A DNA stretch of 47,961 nucleotides from Chthonomonas sp. UBA1950 (GCA_002336105.1 DDEQ01000049.1:49821-97781); one strand, 5' to 3'; shown: positions 7,976-16,342, numbered from the stretch's first letter. Notes: generated by a model from the sequence alone, not told the origin. Numbers and translations are program-made.

Positions 7976-10141
7976 ATGAAAATACGCCAAAAACGCATTG
8001 TTGCGATCACACTATTCACCTTGTCGGTTGGTTGCTCATGGGCCCAAACTGTGCTTACCGGAGCTGGGCCATGGAAGCTCCAAGGCACCACTGTTTCGGG
8101 GCAGTGGGTTAAGTACGCCGTTGATGTAAAAGCAACGGATGGCCTGGTCAAATGTGATCTTTCACAGCCCTACGGGGAAGTTGACCTTTATGTAAGAGAA
8201 GGGTCCGTTCCTACGCTGACTCAGTATGATTTTCGACCTTACTTAACTGGGCAAACCGAGACAGTCTCCGTGACAAACGAGACTTCACCAACCCTTCAAA
8301 CTGGTCGAATCTATATCAGTGTCTATTCGAGGGCAAAATCTCGATACGATTTGACCATCACGTGCCAACCGATTGCATCGGCAAAGTCCGGAATAGGAGC
8401 AACTCGGTTTTCAAACGGCACAACCTTCCGTGTTTGGGCACCGAATGCAACTTCAGTAGGTGTCGCCGGGACATTTAATAGTTGGAGTTCAGCGCCATTA
8501 GTGAGCGAAGGAAACGGGAATTGGTCGCTAGATTATCGCGGCGTTGCGGATGGAGCGCAGTATAAGTATGTGGTCGGTTCCGGCACCAACGTGTTGTGGA
8601 AGAACGATCCTCGTGCGAGGCAAATGACGAATTCGTCAGGCAATAGTGTCGTTTTTGGTTCCGATTTTAACTGGACCTCGAATGCCTATTCAACGACTAC
8701 TTGGGACATAACTGTGGTGTATGAAATGCATGTTGGTGCGTTTGCTTCGCCATCAGGAGGTGGCGTTGGAACCTTCGATACGGCAGTTTCGAAGCTAGAT
8801 TATCTGAAAGACCTTGGTGTCACAACGATTCTGCTCATGCCTGTTGGCGAGTTCCCAGGAGATTATTCGTGGGGTTACAATCCGTCTTATCCATTCGCCG
8901 TCGAGTCGGCGTACGGCGGTCCAGCAAAGCTAAAGAATTTCATTGATCAGGCTCACAATCGCGGCATAGGCGTCATGGTTGATGTGGTTTACAACCACTT
9001 CGGTCCCTCCGACCTAGATATGTGGCAGTTTGACGGTTGGTCACAGAACGGTTATGGCGGCATCTACTTTTATAACGACGGCCGTGCAACAACACCTTGG
9101 GGCGACACTCGGCCCGACTTTGGACGAGGCGAAGTCCGTCAATATGTTCGAGACAACGCCGCCCAGTGGCTGCAGGAGTTCCGCGCGGATGGCCTGAGAT
9201 TTGATTCAACCGTCAACATTCGAACCTCTAACTGGGGAGACAACGGCGACGGTTGGTCCCTCATGCAGTGGATAAACAACGATAAAAACTCCGCGCAACC
9301 TTGGAAGCTGATGGTAGCCGAGGATATGCAGAACAATGAATGGCTCACAAAAACCACGGGTTCTGGAGGAGCCGGATTTGATTCGCAATGGGCCGCCGAT
9401 TTCGTTCATCCGATAAGGAGCGCATTGACCGCGTCAAGCGATGTCAGTCGAAGCATGTGGAGCATTCGAGATGCGATTGTTTCGCAATCGAATGGTGGTG
9501 GTCAACGTCGGATGATCTACACCGATAACCACGACGAAGATGCGAACGGCAGTCAACGATTACCTTCAGTTATCGACTCTTCGAACCCCGGAAGCTATTG
9601 GGCTAAGCGGCGGTCTACCCTCGGGGCAGTCGTAGAATTCACATCGCCCGGAATTCCAATGCTTTTCATGGGGCAAGAGTTTTTGGAGAGTGGATACTTC
9701 CAGGATTCAGTGCCTCTCGACTTCTCGAAAGCAACAACTTATTCAGGGATTAAGCAACTCTACAAAGACCTTATTGGTCTGCGTAAGAACATCTCAGGCT
9801 TCTCGGCGGGATTGACAGGCGATAACGTGAATGTATTTCATGTCAACGACTCGGCAAAGGTGATTGCCTATCATCGCTGGAAGAACGGTGGATCTGGCGA
9901 TGATGTCGTGGTTCTCGCGAACTTCAGCAACACCTACTTCTCCAGCTACACCGTCGGCTTGCCGCGAGGAGGGAAGTGGAACGTGGTGTTTAGCAGTGAC
10001 TGGCAGGGTTACAGCAGCGACTTTTGGAACACCTATAACCCAGATTTCTACGCTTCGAACAGCGGTTATGACGGTTTGGGGTACAGCTCCAGCTTCGTAC
10101 TTGCACCCTACAGCTCGCTCATCTTAGTACAGAAACCTTGA
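7976..10141 (+). CDS. Secreted GH13 alpha-amylase/branching-enzyme-like protein with PPC and CBM48 domains
   Basis: The 721-aa enzyme starts at 7976: GAGGAG lies 10 bases upstream and a signal peptide (MKIRQKRIVAITLFTLSVGC, SWAQ) follows directly. Residues 30-140 look like a pre-peptidase C-terminal (PPC) sandwich, about 148-230 like CBM48, and the rest is a GH13 barrel. The four GH13 motifs are present: DVVYNH (336-341), GLRFD with nucleophile Asp410, VAE with acid/base Glu449, and NHD (518-520). CBM48 plus GH13 suggests action on alpha-1,4/1,6-glucans outside the cytoplasm (branching, debranching or amylase-type). Cytoplasmic GlgB lacks a signal peptide, so this is a distinct extracellular enzyme. 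Exact specificity cannot be read from the sequence. Confidence 0.88.
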   Translation: MKIRQKRIVAITLFTLSVGCSWAQTVLTGAGPWKLQGTTVSGQWVKYAVDVKATDGLVKCDLSQPYGEVDLYVREGSVPTLTQYDFRPYLTGQTETVSVTNETSPTLQTGRIYISVYSRAKSRYDLTITCQPIASAKSGIGATRFSNGTTFRVWAPNATSVGVAGTFNSWSSAPLVSEGNGNWSLDYRGVADGAQYKYVVGSGTNVLWKNDPRARQMTNSSGNSVVFGSDFNWTSNAYSTTTWDITVVYEMHVGAFASPSGGGVGTFDTAVSKLDYLKDLGVTTILLMPVGEFPGDYSWGYNPSYPFAVESAYGGPAKLKNFIDQAHNRGIGVMVDVVYNHFGPSDLDMWQFDGWSQNGYGGIYFYNDGRATTPWGDTRPDFGRGEVRQYVRDNAAQWLQEFRADGLRFDSTVNIRTSNWGDNGDGWSLMQWINNDKNSAQPWKLMVAEDMQNNEWLTKTTGSGGAGFDSQWAADFVHPIRSALTASSDVSRSMWSIRDAIVSQSNGGGQRRMIYTDNHDEDANGSQRLPSVIDSSNPGSYWAKRRSTLGAVVEFTSPGIPMLFMGQEFLESGYFQDSVPLDFSKATTYSGIKQLYKDLIGLRKNISGFSAGLTGDNVNVFHVNDSAKVIAYHRWKNGGSGDDVVVLANFSNTYFSSYTVGLPRGGKWNVVFSSDWQGYSSDFWNTYNPDFYASNSGYDGLGYSSSFVLAPYSSLILVQKP

Positions 10142-10147
10142 AAACGA

Positions 10148-10183
10148 AACAGGGGCGAGTCTCATTTGAGACTCGCCCCTGTT
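10148..10183. terminator. Bidirectional terminator hairpin
   Basis: A 17-bp perfect stem (10148-10164 with 10167-10183) is rich in G/C in its centre and flanked by A-rich sequence on the left and T-rich on the right. It lies between the converging GH13 and PEP-CTERM genes and can serve both. Confidence 0.85.
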
Positions 10184-10199
10184 ATACGTTTTGGCTGAG

Positions 10200-10916
10200 C
10201 TATTTGCTGGACTTTCTCTTGCGAATCAGAGCAAGCGCGCCTAACGCGAGTCCTGCGATGGTCGTCGGCTCGGGAACGGCAGAGACCGTGTACGTCAGAT
10301 TGCTGTTGGAAGTGTAATTCACTCCCCAATCGCTAACGGTTGCAGTATTGGTACTGATGACGTCAAGGGCGCTATCAGAGCCGCCACCGGCAGTTGAGAT
10401 GCCATCGAACGTGAACGTGTCGCCTAGGTTAAGACCAAGCGAAGCAAGGGTTGTCGTGTAAGTGACGCTGTTGCCAGAAATGGCCATTGACAATCCTGCT
10501 GTGCCGTTGTAGGTCGCACCGTTCAGGTCCCAAGAAGAGCCGTTGTAAGTGCGAGCCTCGAATCCACCGCCACCATCAACCCAACCGCCAATGAAGCCGT
10601 TAGCTCCGCCTGCTAAGGAATAGTTTCGTCCCCAGCCGTTGCCGGTTGCACTCGTATCCAAATTGGAAGAACCATTTCGGATAATGATGTTGAATTTCTC
10701 CCATGACGGGTCTGTGATGTCCGTACCTGCAGTGGTTAGCTTGAACGAGATGGACGTCGCGGTGTTTGTGATCTCAAGACTTGTGAGATCGTAGTTGACG
10801 TTGTTGCTTAAAAAAGCACTGTTTAGGTCTCCGGTAGCGTCCGAAAAGACGACTGCCATGGCTGGCGTCACGGCGAGGATTGCGGGTGCAACCAGAAGCG
10901 CTCGATTTACTTTCAT
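10200..10916 (-). CDS. PEP-CTERM sorting domain protein
   Basis: The 238-aa protein has a signal peptide (MKVNRALLVAPAILAVTPAMA) and ends with VPEPTT, a hydrophobic helix and RKRKSSK, a canonical PEP-CTERM tag. The body is Gly/Ser/Thr/Asn-rich and beta-strand-like, with aromatic residues but no catalytic motif that I recognise. It probably ends up in the outer envelope or extracellular matrix after exosortase processing (family knowledge). GGAGG lies about seven bases before the ATG. An extended -10 promoter and two leader hairpins lie upstream. It converges on the GH13 gene. Confidence 0.85.
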   Translation of the reverse strand: MKVNRALLVAPAILAVTPAMAVVFSDATGDLNSAFLSNNVNYDLTSLEITNTATSISFKLTTAGTDITDPSWEKFNIIIRNGSSNLDTSATGNGWGRNYSLAGGANGFIGGWVDGGGGFEARTYNGSSWDLNGATYNGTAGLSMAISGNSVTYTTTLASLGLNLGDTFTFDGISTAGGGSDSALDVISTNTATVSDWGVNYTSNSNLTYTVSAVPEPTTIAGLALGALALIRKRKSSK

Positions 10917-10938
10917 GAAATAACCTCCATTGGTTGGC

Positions 10939-10983
10939 GGTGCAAAACTGCACCGTGCATACTGCGTGAATTCGTATTCACGT
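10939..10983 (-). promoter_or_regulatory. Two hairpins in the 5' leader of the PEP-CTERM gene
   Basis: GGTGCA/TGCACC (10939-10954) and CGTGAAT/ATTCACG (about 10965-10982) form two short perfect hairpins between the promoter and the ribosome binding site. They may stabilise the mRNA or regulate translation. The role is inferred. Confidence 0.5.
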
Positions 10984-10996
10984 TGAGTCGAACAAA

Positions 10997-11005
10997 ATTA
11001 TATCA
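10997..11005 (-). promoter_or_regulatory. Extended -10 promoter for the PEP-CTERM gene
   Basis: On the minus strand the sequence reads TGATATAAT, a perfect extended -10 (TGnTATAAT), about 80 bases before the start codon at 10916. No good -35 is present at 17 bases, as is common for extended -10 promoters. Confidence 0.6.
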
Positions 11006-11026
11006 CCCGAGCCTGATTCTGTGTTG

Positions 11027-11845
11027 TTAAAATTTGGACTCAGTCGCTAGTTTTTTAAATCGCAAATAGTCGGTTACCAGATGGGTGTGTGAGGGATGGT
11101 TTTTGCCTGGTGGTTTGACAAGCGAATTGTGATCAGTTCTCGGAATAACGGTCAGGTTTCCAAAATATCGGCCGGCTGACGCGCGATCAACAACGCGGGG
11201 AAGACGCAACGGCCCGACGCCGTAACCCAAGTGCTCGCAGTATTCGACACCTGAAATGGCTAATTCACGGGAGAACAAGAGATCCATAAACGCCCTGTCT
11301 AACTTCACAAGGTCGGCATCGTTCCAGGTCAATTGGACGGCTAGTTTGTTTCGGATAAACTTGACAACAGGTTCCGCAAGATCAGCATAAGCCGAACCCG
11401 CTGAAGGCGATCCATAGAGGGCTAGCTCAATTCTTTTTGGGGCAAATGTGGCAGTGTTACGAACGAGCAGGTCTCGTACGACGATGCCTCCAGCTGAATG
11501 ACAGAGGAAGAATATGTTCTTTCTATCGAGTACAGATCGACCGCTTGTATCCGGCTGAGACTCTAGCGCATGCATCAGTTGGGATGAACAATCGGAAATC
11601 CCATAGTCACCGGCACCAATGCCGGTTGCATATCCTCCGAGGAATATCGAGGTTGCGCCGATTCGTGAGTCATTCTGAGCAAGCTCTGGCCAATAAGTTC
11701 GCTTGTTCTTTTTGCCGTCATGCAACCAGCATCTTTTCGTTCGGGCATAAAGCCCGTGAACAAACACAATAACTGTGTCGGGATCTTCGTCGCAGAACCA
11801 AACGTTCTCAGCATCACTCGGTAGGGCTTCCCACGACGACCGCAT
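11027..11845 (-). CDS. Alpha/beta-hydrolase (lipase/PGAP1-like)
   Basis: The 272-aa protein starts at 11845, where GGAGG precedes ATG at the right distance; an ATG 24 bases upstream in the same frame has no such site. It has an oxyanion-loop motif (VIVFVHGLYAR), a nucleophile elbow CHSAGG with the catalytic Ser, and a late His in RTDHNSLVKP that can complete the triad. The overall pattern matches DUF676/PGAP1-like serine esterases. No signal peptide is visible, so it is probably cytoplasmic. The substrate is unknown. It is divergent to the VIT transporter gene, 41 bases away. Confidence 0.75.
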   Translation of the reverse strand: MRSSWEALPSDAENVWFCDEDPDTVIVFVHGLYARTKRCWLHDGKKNKRTYWPELAQNDSRIGATSIFLGGYATGIGAGDYGISDCSSQLMHALESQPDTSGRSVLDRKNIFFLCHSAGGIVVRDLLVRNTATFAPKRIELALYGSPSAGSAYADLAEPVVKFIRNKLAVQLTWNDADLVKLDRAFMDLLFSRELAISGVEYCEHLGYGVGPLRLPRVVDRASAGRYFGNLTVIPRTDHNSLVKPPGKNHPSHTHLVTDYLRFKKLATESKF

Positions 11846-11886
11846 TTGTCCTCCATATTGGCATATCAAGAGGCGTTGGCACGGCG

Positions 11887-12633
11887 ATGAACCAACACAT
11901 CATATACACTCATTGCATCATCGATATGGCAGCAAATAACCAGGAGCAGAGCGACGTCTTTTCTAGTGCGAGCTTAAATTCACTTCGTGCGGCAGTCTTA
12001 GGCGCGAATGACGGCATTGTTTCAATGGCTGGATTAATTGCCGGTGTCGCTGGTTCGACAAGTTCCCGTCCGGTTCTGTTAGCCGCTGGATTAGCGGGTC
12101 TGTTGGCTGGCGCCTTCTCGATGGCCGCAGGTGAATATGTTTCGGTAAGCACTCAACGAGATACTGAGAAGGCTTTGATTGATTTCGAGGTAACAGAACT
12201 GCGCGATGACCCTGAAGGTGAATTACGAGAACTGACCGACATTTATATCAAGAAGGGCTTGAGTGATGATCTCGCACGACAAGTCGCCGAAGAACTGACT
12301 AAGAAAGACGCTTTTGCAGCTCACGTCGACGCCGAGCTAAAGATAGACCCTTCAGAGCTCACCAATCCTTGGCATGCTGCTGTTGCTTCGGCTTGCTCCT
12401 TCATCGCTGGTGCCACAATTCCTCTCTGCACGATTCTTTTCGCGCCATCCGTGATACGCGTGCCAGGGACATTTGCTTCGGTCGTCTTGGCGCTGGTCTT
12501 GACTGGATACCTGAGTGCAAGAGCCTCAAAGACTTCGGCACTAAGAGCTATATTTAGGGTTGTTGTCGGCGGAATTCTAGCAATGGTAATCACCTACTTT
12601 ATAGGATCCCTATTCAAAGTCGATGTACACTGA
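11887..12633 (+). CDS. VIT1/CCC1-family Fe/Mn transporter
   Basis: The 248-aa membrane protein has the VIT-family signature: LRAAVLGANDGIVSMAGLIAG in the first helix region and AGAFSMAAGEYVSVSTQRD in the second. A Glu-rich cytoplasmic metal-binding segment follows (about 90-145, including ELTDIYIKKGLSDDLARQVAEELT), then three more membrane helices. Family members export or sequester Fe2+ or Mn2+ in exchange for protons. The start is uncertain: ATG at 11887 or ATG at 11926, neither with a clear ribosome binding site. The conserved part begins after the second ATG. Confidence 0.88.
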   Translation: MNQHIIYTHCIIDMAANNQEQSDVFSSASLNSLRAAVLGANDGIVSMAGLIAGVAGSTSSRPVLLAAGLAGLLAGAFSMAAGEYVSVSTQRDTEKALIDFEVTELRDDPEGELRELTDIYIKKGLSDDLARQVAEELTKKDAFAAHVDAELKIDPSELTNPWHAAVASACSFIAGATIPLCTILFAPSVIRVPGTFASVVLALVLTGYLSARASKTSALRAIFRVVVGGILAMVITYFIGSLFKVDVH

Positions 12634-12796
12634 CCTAGTAGCTCTAGCAGACTAAGCGCTTAACGACTAAGATTTTCGTTCGGACTCGCAATTCGATCTA
12701 CCGCTTGGGTATTATCACAAATTGCGTGTTGCCCTATGTGGCTGTTCGCGCCAGTTAACTTGCCTCGACTCAGAGCGGGGTTAACAACGGAGGAAT

Positions 12797-13084
12797 ATGG
12801 CTAGAAGCTTAAAAAAAGGATTCTTTGTCGATGACCATCTTCTGAAGAAGGTCTACGACTTAAACGACAAGAACGAAAAACGGCTCATCAAGACTTGGAG
12901 CCGACGTTCAACGATCATCCCCGACATGATCGGACACACCTTCGCCGTCCATGATGGTCGAAAGCATGTGCCCGTTTTTGTTACGGAAAACATGATTGGC
13001 CACAAGCTCGGCGAATTTGCGCCGACTCGAACCTATCGTGGTCACGGCGGTTCCTTGCCGGAACGGGGGTTGAAACTCCGCTAA
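12797..13084 (+). CDS. rpsS: 30S ribosomal protein S19
   Basis: The 95-aa protein begins MARSLKKGFFVDDHLLKKV and contains KTWSRRSTIIPDMIGHTFAVHDGRKHVPVF, standard for S19, which binds the head of 16S rRNA with S13. GGAGG lies a few bases before the ATG. It is the first gene of the ribosomal operon here; normally L2 precedes it, but a metal transporter gene does. The 163 bases in front must carry the operon promoter; I could not define a strong one. Confidence 0.97.
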   Translation: MARSLKKGFFVDDHLLKKVYDLNDKNEKRLIKTWSRRSTIIPDMIGHTFAVHDGRKHVPVFVTENMIGHKLGEFAPTRTYRGHGGSLPERGLKLR

Positions 13085-13115
13085 ATCAAGCGCAGCTTGA
13101 GAGGAACTCACTACG

Positions 13116-13691
13116 ATGGAAGTTCGAGCAGTTACTAAATACGTTCGGGTTCAGCCTCGAAAAGTGCGCATTGTTGCGGATCAGATCCGTGGCAAATATG
13201 CCGCCCATTCGGCAGCCCTCCTGCGATATCACACCAGCAAGGGAGCGCAGGCCTTGCACAAGACACTGGTTTCCGCAATTGCGAACGCGGGCGAGAATCT
13301 CGGCATTCCGCCAGAGGCGCTCAAGATTCGCACGATCATGGTGGACGAGGGTCCTCGCCTTAAGCGAATGACAGCTAAGGCTATGGGCCGAGGCGCTCGC
13401 ATCATTAAGAAGACGAGTCACATTACCGTCATTCTTGAAGACGCAGAGCCAGTCCGAGCCGTCAAGCCGCACGGAACCAAGGCAAAAGTTCGACCTACGC
13501 TTGCTCCAGCACCTGCTAAGGGTAAGAAGGGAGCGAAGTCAGCGAAGGCTGATGTGCCTCAAGCTGAAGAAGTGGCTGAAGTCGTTGAGACTCCAGTGGT
13601 CGAGACAGAAGTTGTTGCAGAAGCTACGCCAGTCGAAACAAGCGAGGCCCCGGTTACCGAGGCACCCGCCGGCGAGGAGGAGAGTAAGTAA
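13116..13691 (+). CDS. rplV: 50S ribosomal protein L22 with long C-terminal tail
   Basis: Residues 1-110 are a normal L22 (VRAVTKYVRVQPRKVRIVAD, and GRGARIIKKTSHITVILED at the tip hairpin). L22 binds 23S rRNA and lines the exit tunnel. The protein is 191 aa, about 80 longer than usual. The extra tail is Ala/Val/Glu/Thr/Pro-rich, acidic towards the end, and likely disordered. The start ATG follows GAGAGGAACTC. Gap to S19 is 31 bases and to S3 three bases, so it lies within the operon. Confidence 0.96.
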   Translation: MEVRAVTKYVRVQPRKVRIVADQIRGKYAAHSAALLRYHTSKGAQALHKTLVSAIANAGENLGIPPEALKIRTIMVDEGPRLKRMTAKAMGRGARIIKKTSHITVILEDAEPVRAVKPHGTKAKVRPTLAPAPAKGKKGAKSAKADVPQAEEVAEVVETPVVETEVVAEATPVETSEAPVTEAPAGEEESK

Positions 13692-13694
13692 CCT

Positions 13695-14519
13695 ATGGGT
13701 CAGAAAATTCACCCAGTAGGCTTCCGGGTCGGCGTCATTCGCGGATTCGATAGCCACTGGTATTACAGCAAGAAGGGATATGGTCCAGCCCTACTTCAGG
13801 ACCATGAGATTCGCAGATACATTAAGAGACGAACTGGTCTCGGAAATGTTAGCCGTGTCGAAATCGAGCGAGCTGCAAACCGAGTTAAGGTCACGATCTT
13901 TACGGCTCGACCAGGCGCGATCATCGGTCGTGGTGGTAAGGGCATCGACGAACTGACCGACTTCTTGAACCGAATGGTTCGAAAAGATGATCCGACGTCA
14001 GTTGTTCAAGTGAACGTGACCGAGGTTCGACAGCCTGAGCTTGACGCTCAATTGGTTGCCGAGAATATCGCGGTTCAGCTCGAGAAGCGAATTAGCCATC
14101 GCCGCGCTATGCGACAAGCGATGACCCGTGTCATGCGCATGAACGGTCGTGGAATCAAGATTCTTGTTTCTGGACGATTGGGCGGTTCTGAAATCGCTCG
14201 AAGTGAAGGCGACAAGGTCGGAAAGATCCCGCTTCACACGCTTCGTGCAGATATCGACTATGGCCAGTCCACCGCTCACACGATTTACGGATCGGTAGGC
14301 GTTAAAGTCTGGATCTATAAGGGTGAGGTGCTTCCTGACAAGAGAATGCGCCCGAACGAGGACGAGATGCCGGCATCACGACCTGAGCCACGTCGACGAC
14401 GTCGCGAGGATCGTGGCGACCGTGGTGATCGCGGAGATCGTGGCGATCGCGGTGGTGATAACACAGCATTTGCAGCGACCTCGACCCCTGAGCAGCCAAC
14501 CGAAGGAGGACAAGCCTAA
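13695..14519 (+). CDS. rpsC: 30S ribosomal protein S3 with RGD-repeat tail
   Basis: The 274-aa protein starts MGQKIHPVGFRVGVIRGFDS and has the KH domain (TIFTARPGAIIGRGGKGIDEL) and the C-terminal S3 domain (KILVSGRLGGSEIARSE). S3 sits at the mRNA entry site of the 30S subunit. A tail after about residue 228 contains an Arg-rich stretch, then tandem GDR units and an acidic/polar end, longer than in most S3 proteins. Its TAA overlaps the ATG of rplP as TAATG. Confidence 0.97.
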   Translation: MGQKIHPVGFRVGVIRGFDSHWYYSKKGYGPALLQDHEIRRYIKRRTGLGNVSRVEIERAANRVKVTIFTARPGAIIGRGGKGIDELTDFLNRMVRKDDPTSVVQVNVTEVRQPELDAQLVAENIAVQLEKRISHRRAMRQAMTRVMRMNGRGIKILVSGRLGGSEIARSEGDKVGKIPLHTLRADIDYGQSTAHTIYGSVGVKVWIYKGEVLPDKRMRPNEDEMPASRPEPRRRRREDRGDRGDRGDRGDRGGDNTAFAATSTPEQPTEGGQA

Positions 14520-14989
14520 TGTTAATGCCCAAGCGAGTTAAAGAAGGTCGACGTAAGATGCACCGAGGTCGACGAGCCGGTAAAGCCACACAAGGTAACC
14601 GCGTTTCGTTCGGCGAGTACGCTATCGTCGCCCAAGAAGCCGGATGGATCACCAGCCGACAGATTGAAGCTGCTCGTATCGCAATGACCCGCCACATCAA
14701 ACGTGGTGGTCAAGTGTGGATTCGAATCTTCCCAGACAAGTCCTACACCAAGAAGCCACTTGAAACCCGTATGGGTAAGGGTAAGGCTCCAGTGGAAGGT
14801 TGGGTAGCTGTTGTCAAGCCTGGTCGAGTTATGTTCGAAATGTCTGGTCCTGCAGTTGAAGTTGCCAAGGAAGCTATGCGATTGGCTATCTTCAAGTTGC
14901 CGATCAAGTGCAAGTTCGTGACCAAGGCTGATCTCGAAGCTGCCGCTGCCATTCCTGCCAAGGCTGAGACCGAGGAGGCGAGCGAATAG
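14519..14989 (+). CDS. rplP: 50S ribosomal protein L16
   Basis: The 156-aa protein begins MLMPKRVKEGRRKMHRGRRAG and has the core WITSRQIEAARIAMTRHIKRGGQVWIRIFPDKSYTKKPLETRMG, typical of L16, which contacts the A-site tRNA elbow. The first ATG (14519) overlaps the rpsC stop; a second ATG two codons later (14525) would give the usual MPKR start. A short Ala/Glu-rich end extends past the normal C-terminus. Confidence 0.97.
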   Translation: MLMPKRVKEGRRKMHRGRRAGKATQGNRVSFGEYAIVAQEAGWITSRQIEAARIAMTRHIKRGGQVWIRIFPDKSYTKKPLETRMGKGKAPVEGWVAVVKPGRVMFEMSGPAVEVAKEAMRLAIFKLPIKCKFVTKADLEAAAAIPAKAETEEASE

Positions 14990-15003
14990 CTCTTTTACAC
15001 GAA

Positions 15004-15210
15004 ATGAAAGACACGAAAGTGAAAGAACTCCGTGAGAAGACGGTTCCAGAGCTTGAAACTCTTCTGGTTGAAGAGAGAGAGGCTCTATATCGCGCACGTC
15101 GCGATCTCGTCTTCCGCAAGATCACTGATACCAATAGCTTGAAAGTGCGACGACATAACATCGCTCGCATTCTCGGCGTGATTACTGAGAAGAAGGGAGC
15201 TGAGGCCTAA
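15004..15210 (+). CDS. rpmC: 50S ribosomal protein L29
   Basis: The 68-aa two-helix protein reads MKDTKVKELREKTVPELETL then ...ALYRARRDLVFRKITDTNSLKVRRHNIARILGVI, standard L29, which sits at the tunnel exit on 23S rRNA. It ends in a TAATG overlap with rpsQ. Confidence 0.95.
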   Translation: MKDTKVKELREKTVPELETLLVEEREALYRARRDLVFRKITDTNSLKVRRHNIARILGVITEKKGAEA

Positions 15211-15491
15211 TGGCGGAAGAACTGAAAAACCAAACCGCCGAAGAGCGCAACAGCCGTAAGGTCCGCTCTGGCATCGTTGTTTCCAACAAGATGGATAAAA
15301 CTGTGGTCGTCCTCGTTGAGCGACGAACGCAACACCCTCTTTACGGAAAGGTCGTTATTCGAACAAGCAAGTTCAAAGCACACGATGAAATCGGGTGTGA
15401 TCAAGGCGACCGAGTTGAGATCATGGAGACGCGTCCGATCAGCCGCGATAAGCGCTGGAGAGTCACGCAGATCCTGGAGAAGGTGAAGTAA
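15210..15491 (+). CDS. rpsQ: 30S ribosomal protein S17
   Basis: The 93-aa protein has the OB-fold core GIVVSNKMDKTVVVLVERR, then HPLYGKVV and DRVEIMETRPISRDKRWRV, typical of S17, an early 16S rRNA binder. Its start overlaps the rpmC stop by one base (TAATG). An N-terminal extension of about 12 residues is polar and not part of the usual core. Confidence 0.96.
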   Translation: MAEELKNQTAEERNSRKVRSGIVVSNKMDKTVVVLVERRTQHPLYGKVVIRTSKFKAHDEIGCDQGDRVEIMETRPISRDKRWRVTQILEKVK

Positions 15492-15504
15492 GGAGAAGGG
15501 ATTT

Positions 15505-15530
15505 GCTTGGAATGCTTTTGTGTTCCAAGC
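15505..15530 (+). promoter_or_regulatory. Intercistronic hairpin between rpsQ and rplN
   Basis: An 8-bp perfect stem (15505-15512 with 15523-15530) encloses a 10-base loop at the junction that separates the S10 and spc operons in other bacteria. No T-run follows, so it is more likely an mRNA processing or regulatory structure than a terminator. Confidence 0.55.
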
Positions 15531-15560
15531 TTCCACTCCTCTCACTAGAGGAATTCAGTT

Positions 15561-15932
15561 ATGGTCCAGCAATTTACGAGACTAAAAGTAGCCGACAACT
15601 CGGGCGCACGCGAAGTGATGTGTATTCGCGTTCTTAAGGGTTCACAACCCCGCTACGGAACGATCGGCGATGTGATTGTGGCTTCTGTAAAGACCGCCAC
15701 ACCAAACATGCCAGTTAAGAAGGGTGACGTCATCAAGGCTGTTGTCGTTCGAACGAAGAAAGCTGTCCGTCGTACTGACGGTAGCACTCTCCGATTCGAT
15801 GAGAACGCTTGTGTTGTTATCAACCCAGCTAACCTCGAGCCACGTGGCACACGCATTTTTGGACCGGTAGCTCGCGAGCTCCGAGACAAAAACTTCATGA
15901 AGATCGTGTCACTTGCTCCGGAGGTGCTCTAA
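15561..15932 (+). CDS. rplN: 50S ribosomal protein L14
   Basis: The 123-aa protein starts MVQQFTRLKVADNSGAREVM and contains VKKGDVIKAVVVRTKKAVRR, DGSTLRFDENACVVIN and the ending FMKIVSLAPEVL. It is a textbook L14 of normal length, part of the inter-subunit bridge on 23S rRNA. AGAGGAATTC precedes the ATG. It is separated from rpsQ by a 69-base gap that contains a hairpin, and lies three bases from rplX. Confidence 0.97.
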   Translation: MVQQFTRLKVADNSGAREVMCIRVLKGSQPRYGTIGDVIVASVKTATPNMPVKKGDVIKAVVVRTKKAVRRTDGSTLRFDENACVVINPANLEPRGTRIFGPVARELRDKNFMKIVSLAPEVL

Positions 15933-15935
15933 ACA

Positions 15936-16331
15936 ATGCCTACCAAAGCAGATCTAAAGAAGCTAAGCAAGCCAGCAAAGGTTAAGATTCGCCGCGGCGA
16001 TAAGGTGATGATCATCTCCGGAAAGGACAAGGGACAAACTGGTTTTGTTGCCGCCGTCGCCCCGAAAGAGAACAAGGTCATCATTCTTCGCGAGAATCCT
16101 GAGAATGCTGAGCAGCCACTGCCGCTCAACGCCGCAATCAAGCACCGCAAGGCGCGAATGCAGGGCGAACGAAGCATGAGAATCAAAATTCCGGTGCCGA
16201 TTGACCTCAGCAACGTGATGGTTCTCGATCCTAAGACCAACCTTCCTTCGCGCGTTGGTAAGCGAGTCGAAGAAGGTAAGGTCGTTCGATATGCCAAGAA
16301 GTCGGGGGAAATCCTCCCAACCGAAGGCTAA
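15936..16331 (+). CDS. rplX: 50S ribosomal protein L24
   Basis: The 131-aa protein has the KOW motif (VKIRRGDKVMIISGKDKGQTG), AAIKHRKARMQGE and the late PIDLSNVMVLDPKT segment of L24, an assembly-initiating 23S rRNA binder. It is slightly longer than E. coli L24. It follows rplN by three bases and is separated from rplE by about 100 bases with a strong hairpin. Confidence 0.96.
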   Translation: MPTKADLKKLSKPAKVKIRRGDKVMIISGKDKGQTGFVAAVAPKENKVIILRENPENAEQPLPLNAAIKHRKARMQGERSMRIKIPVPIDLSNVMVLDPKTNLPSRVGKRVEEGKVVRYAKKSGEILPTEG

Positions 16332-16342
16332 GGAAGGTTGTG

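Noticed and set aside
14395..14460. Tandem repeat in rpsC as a possible CRISPR or minisatellite
   Set aside because: It is in frame and encodes GDR units of the S3 tail; units are short and have no spacers. No CRISPR array is visible anywhere in the window.
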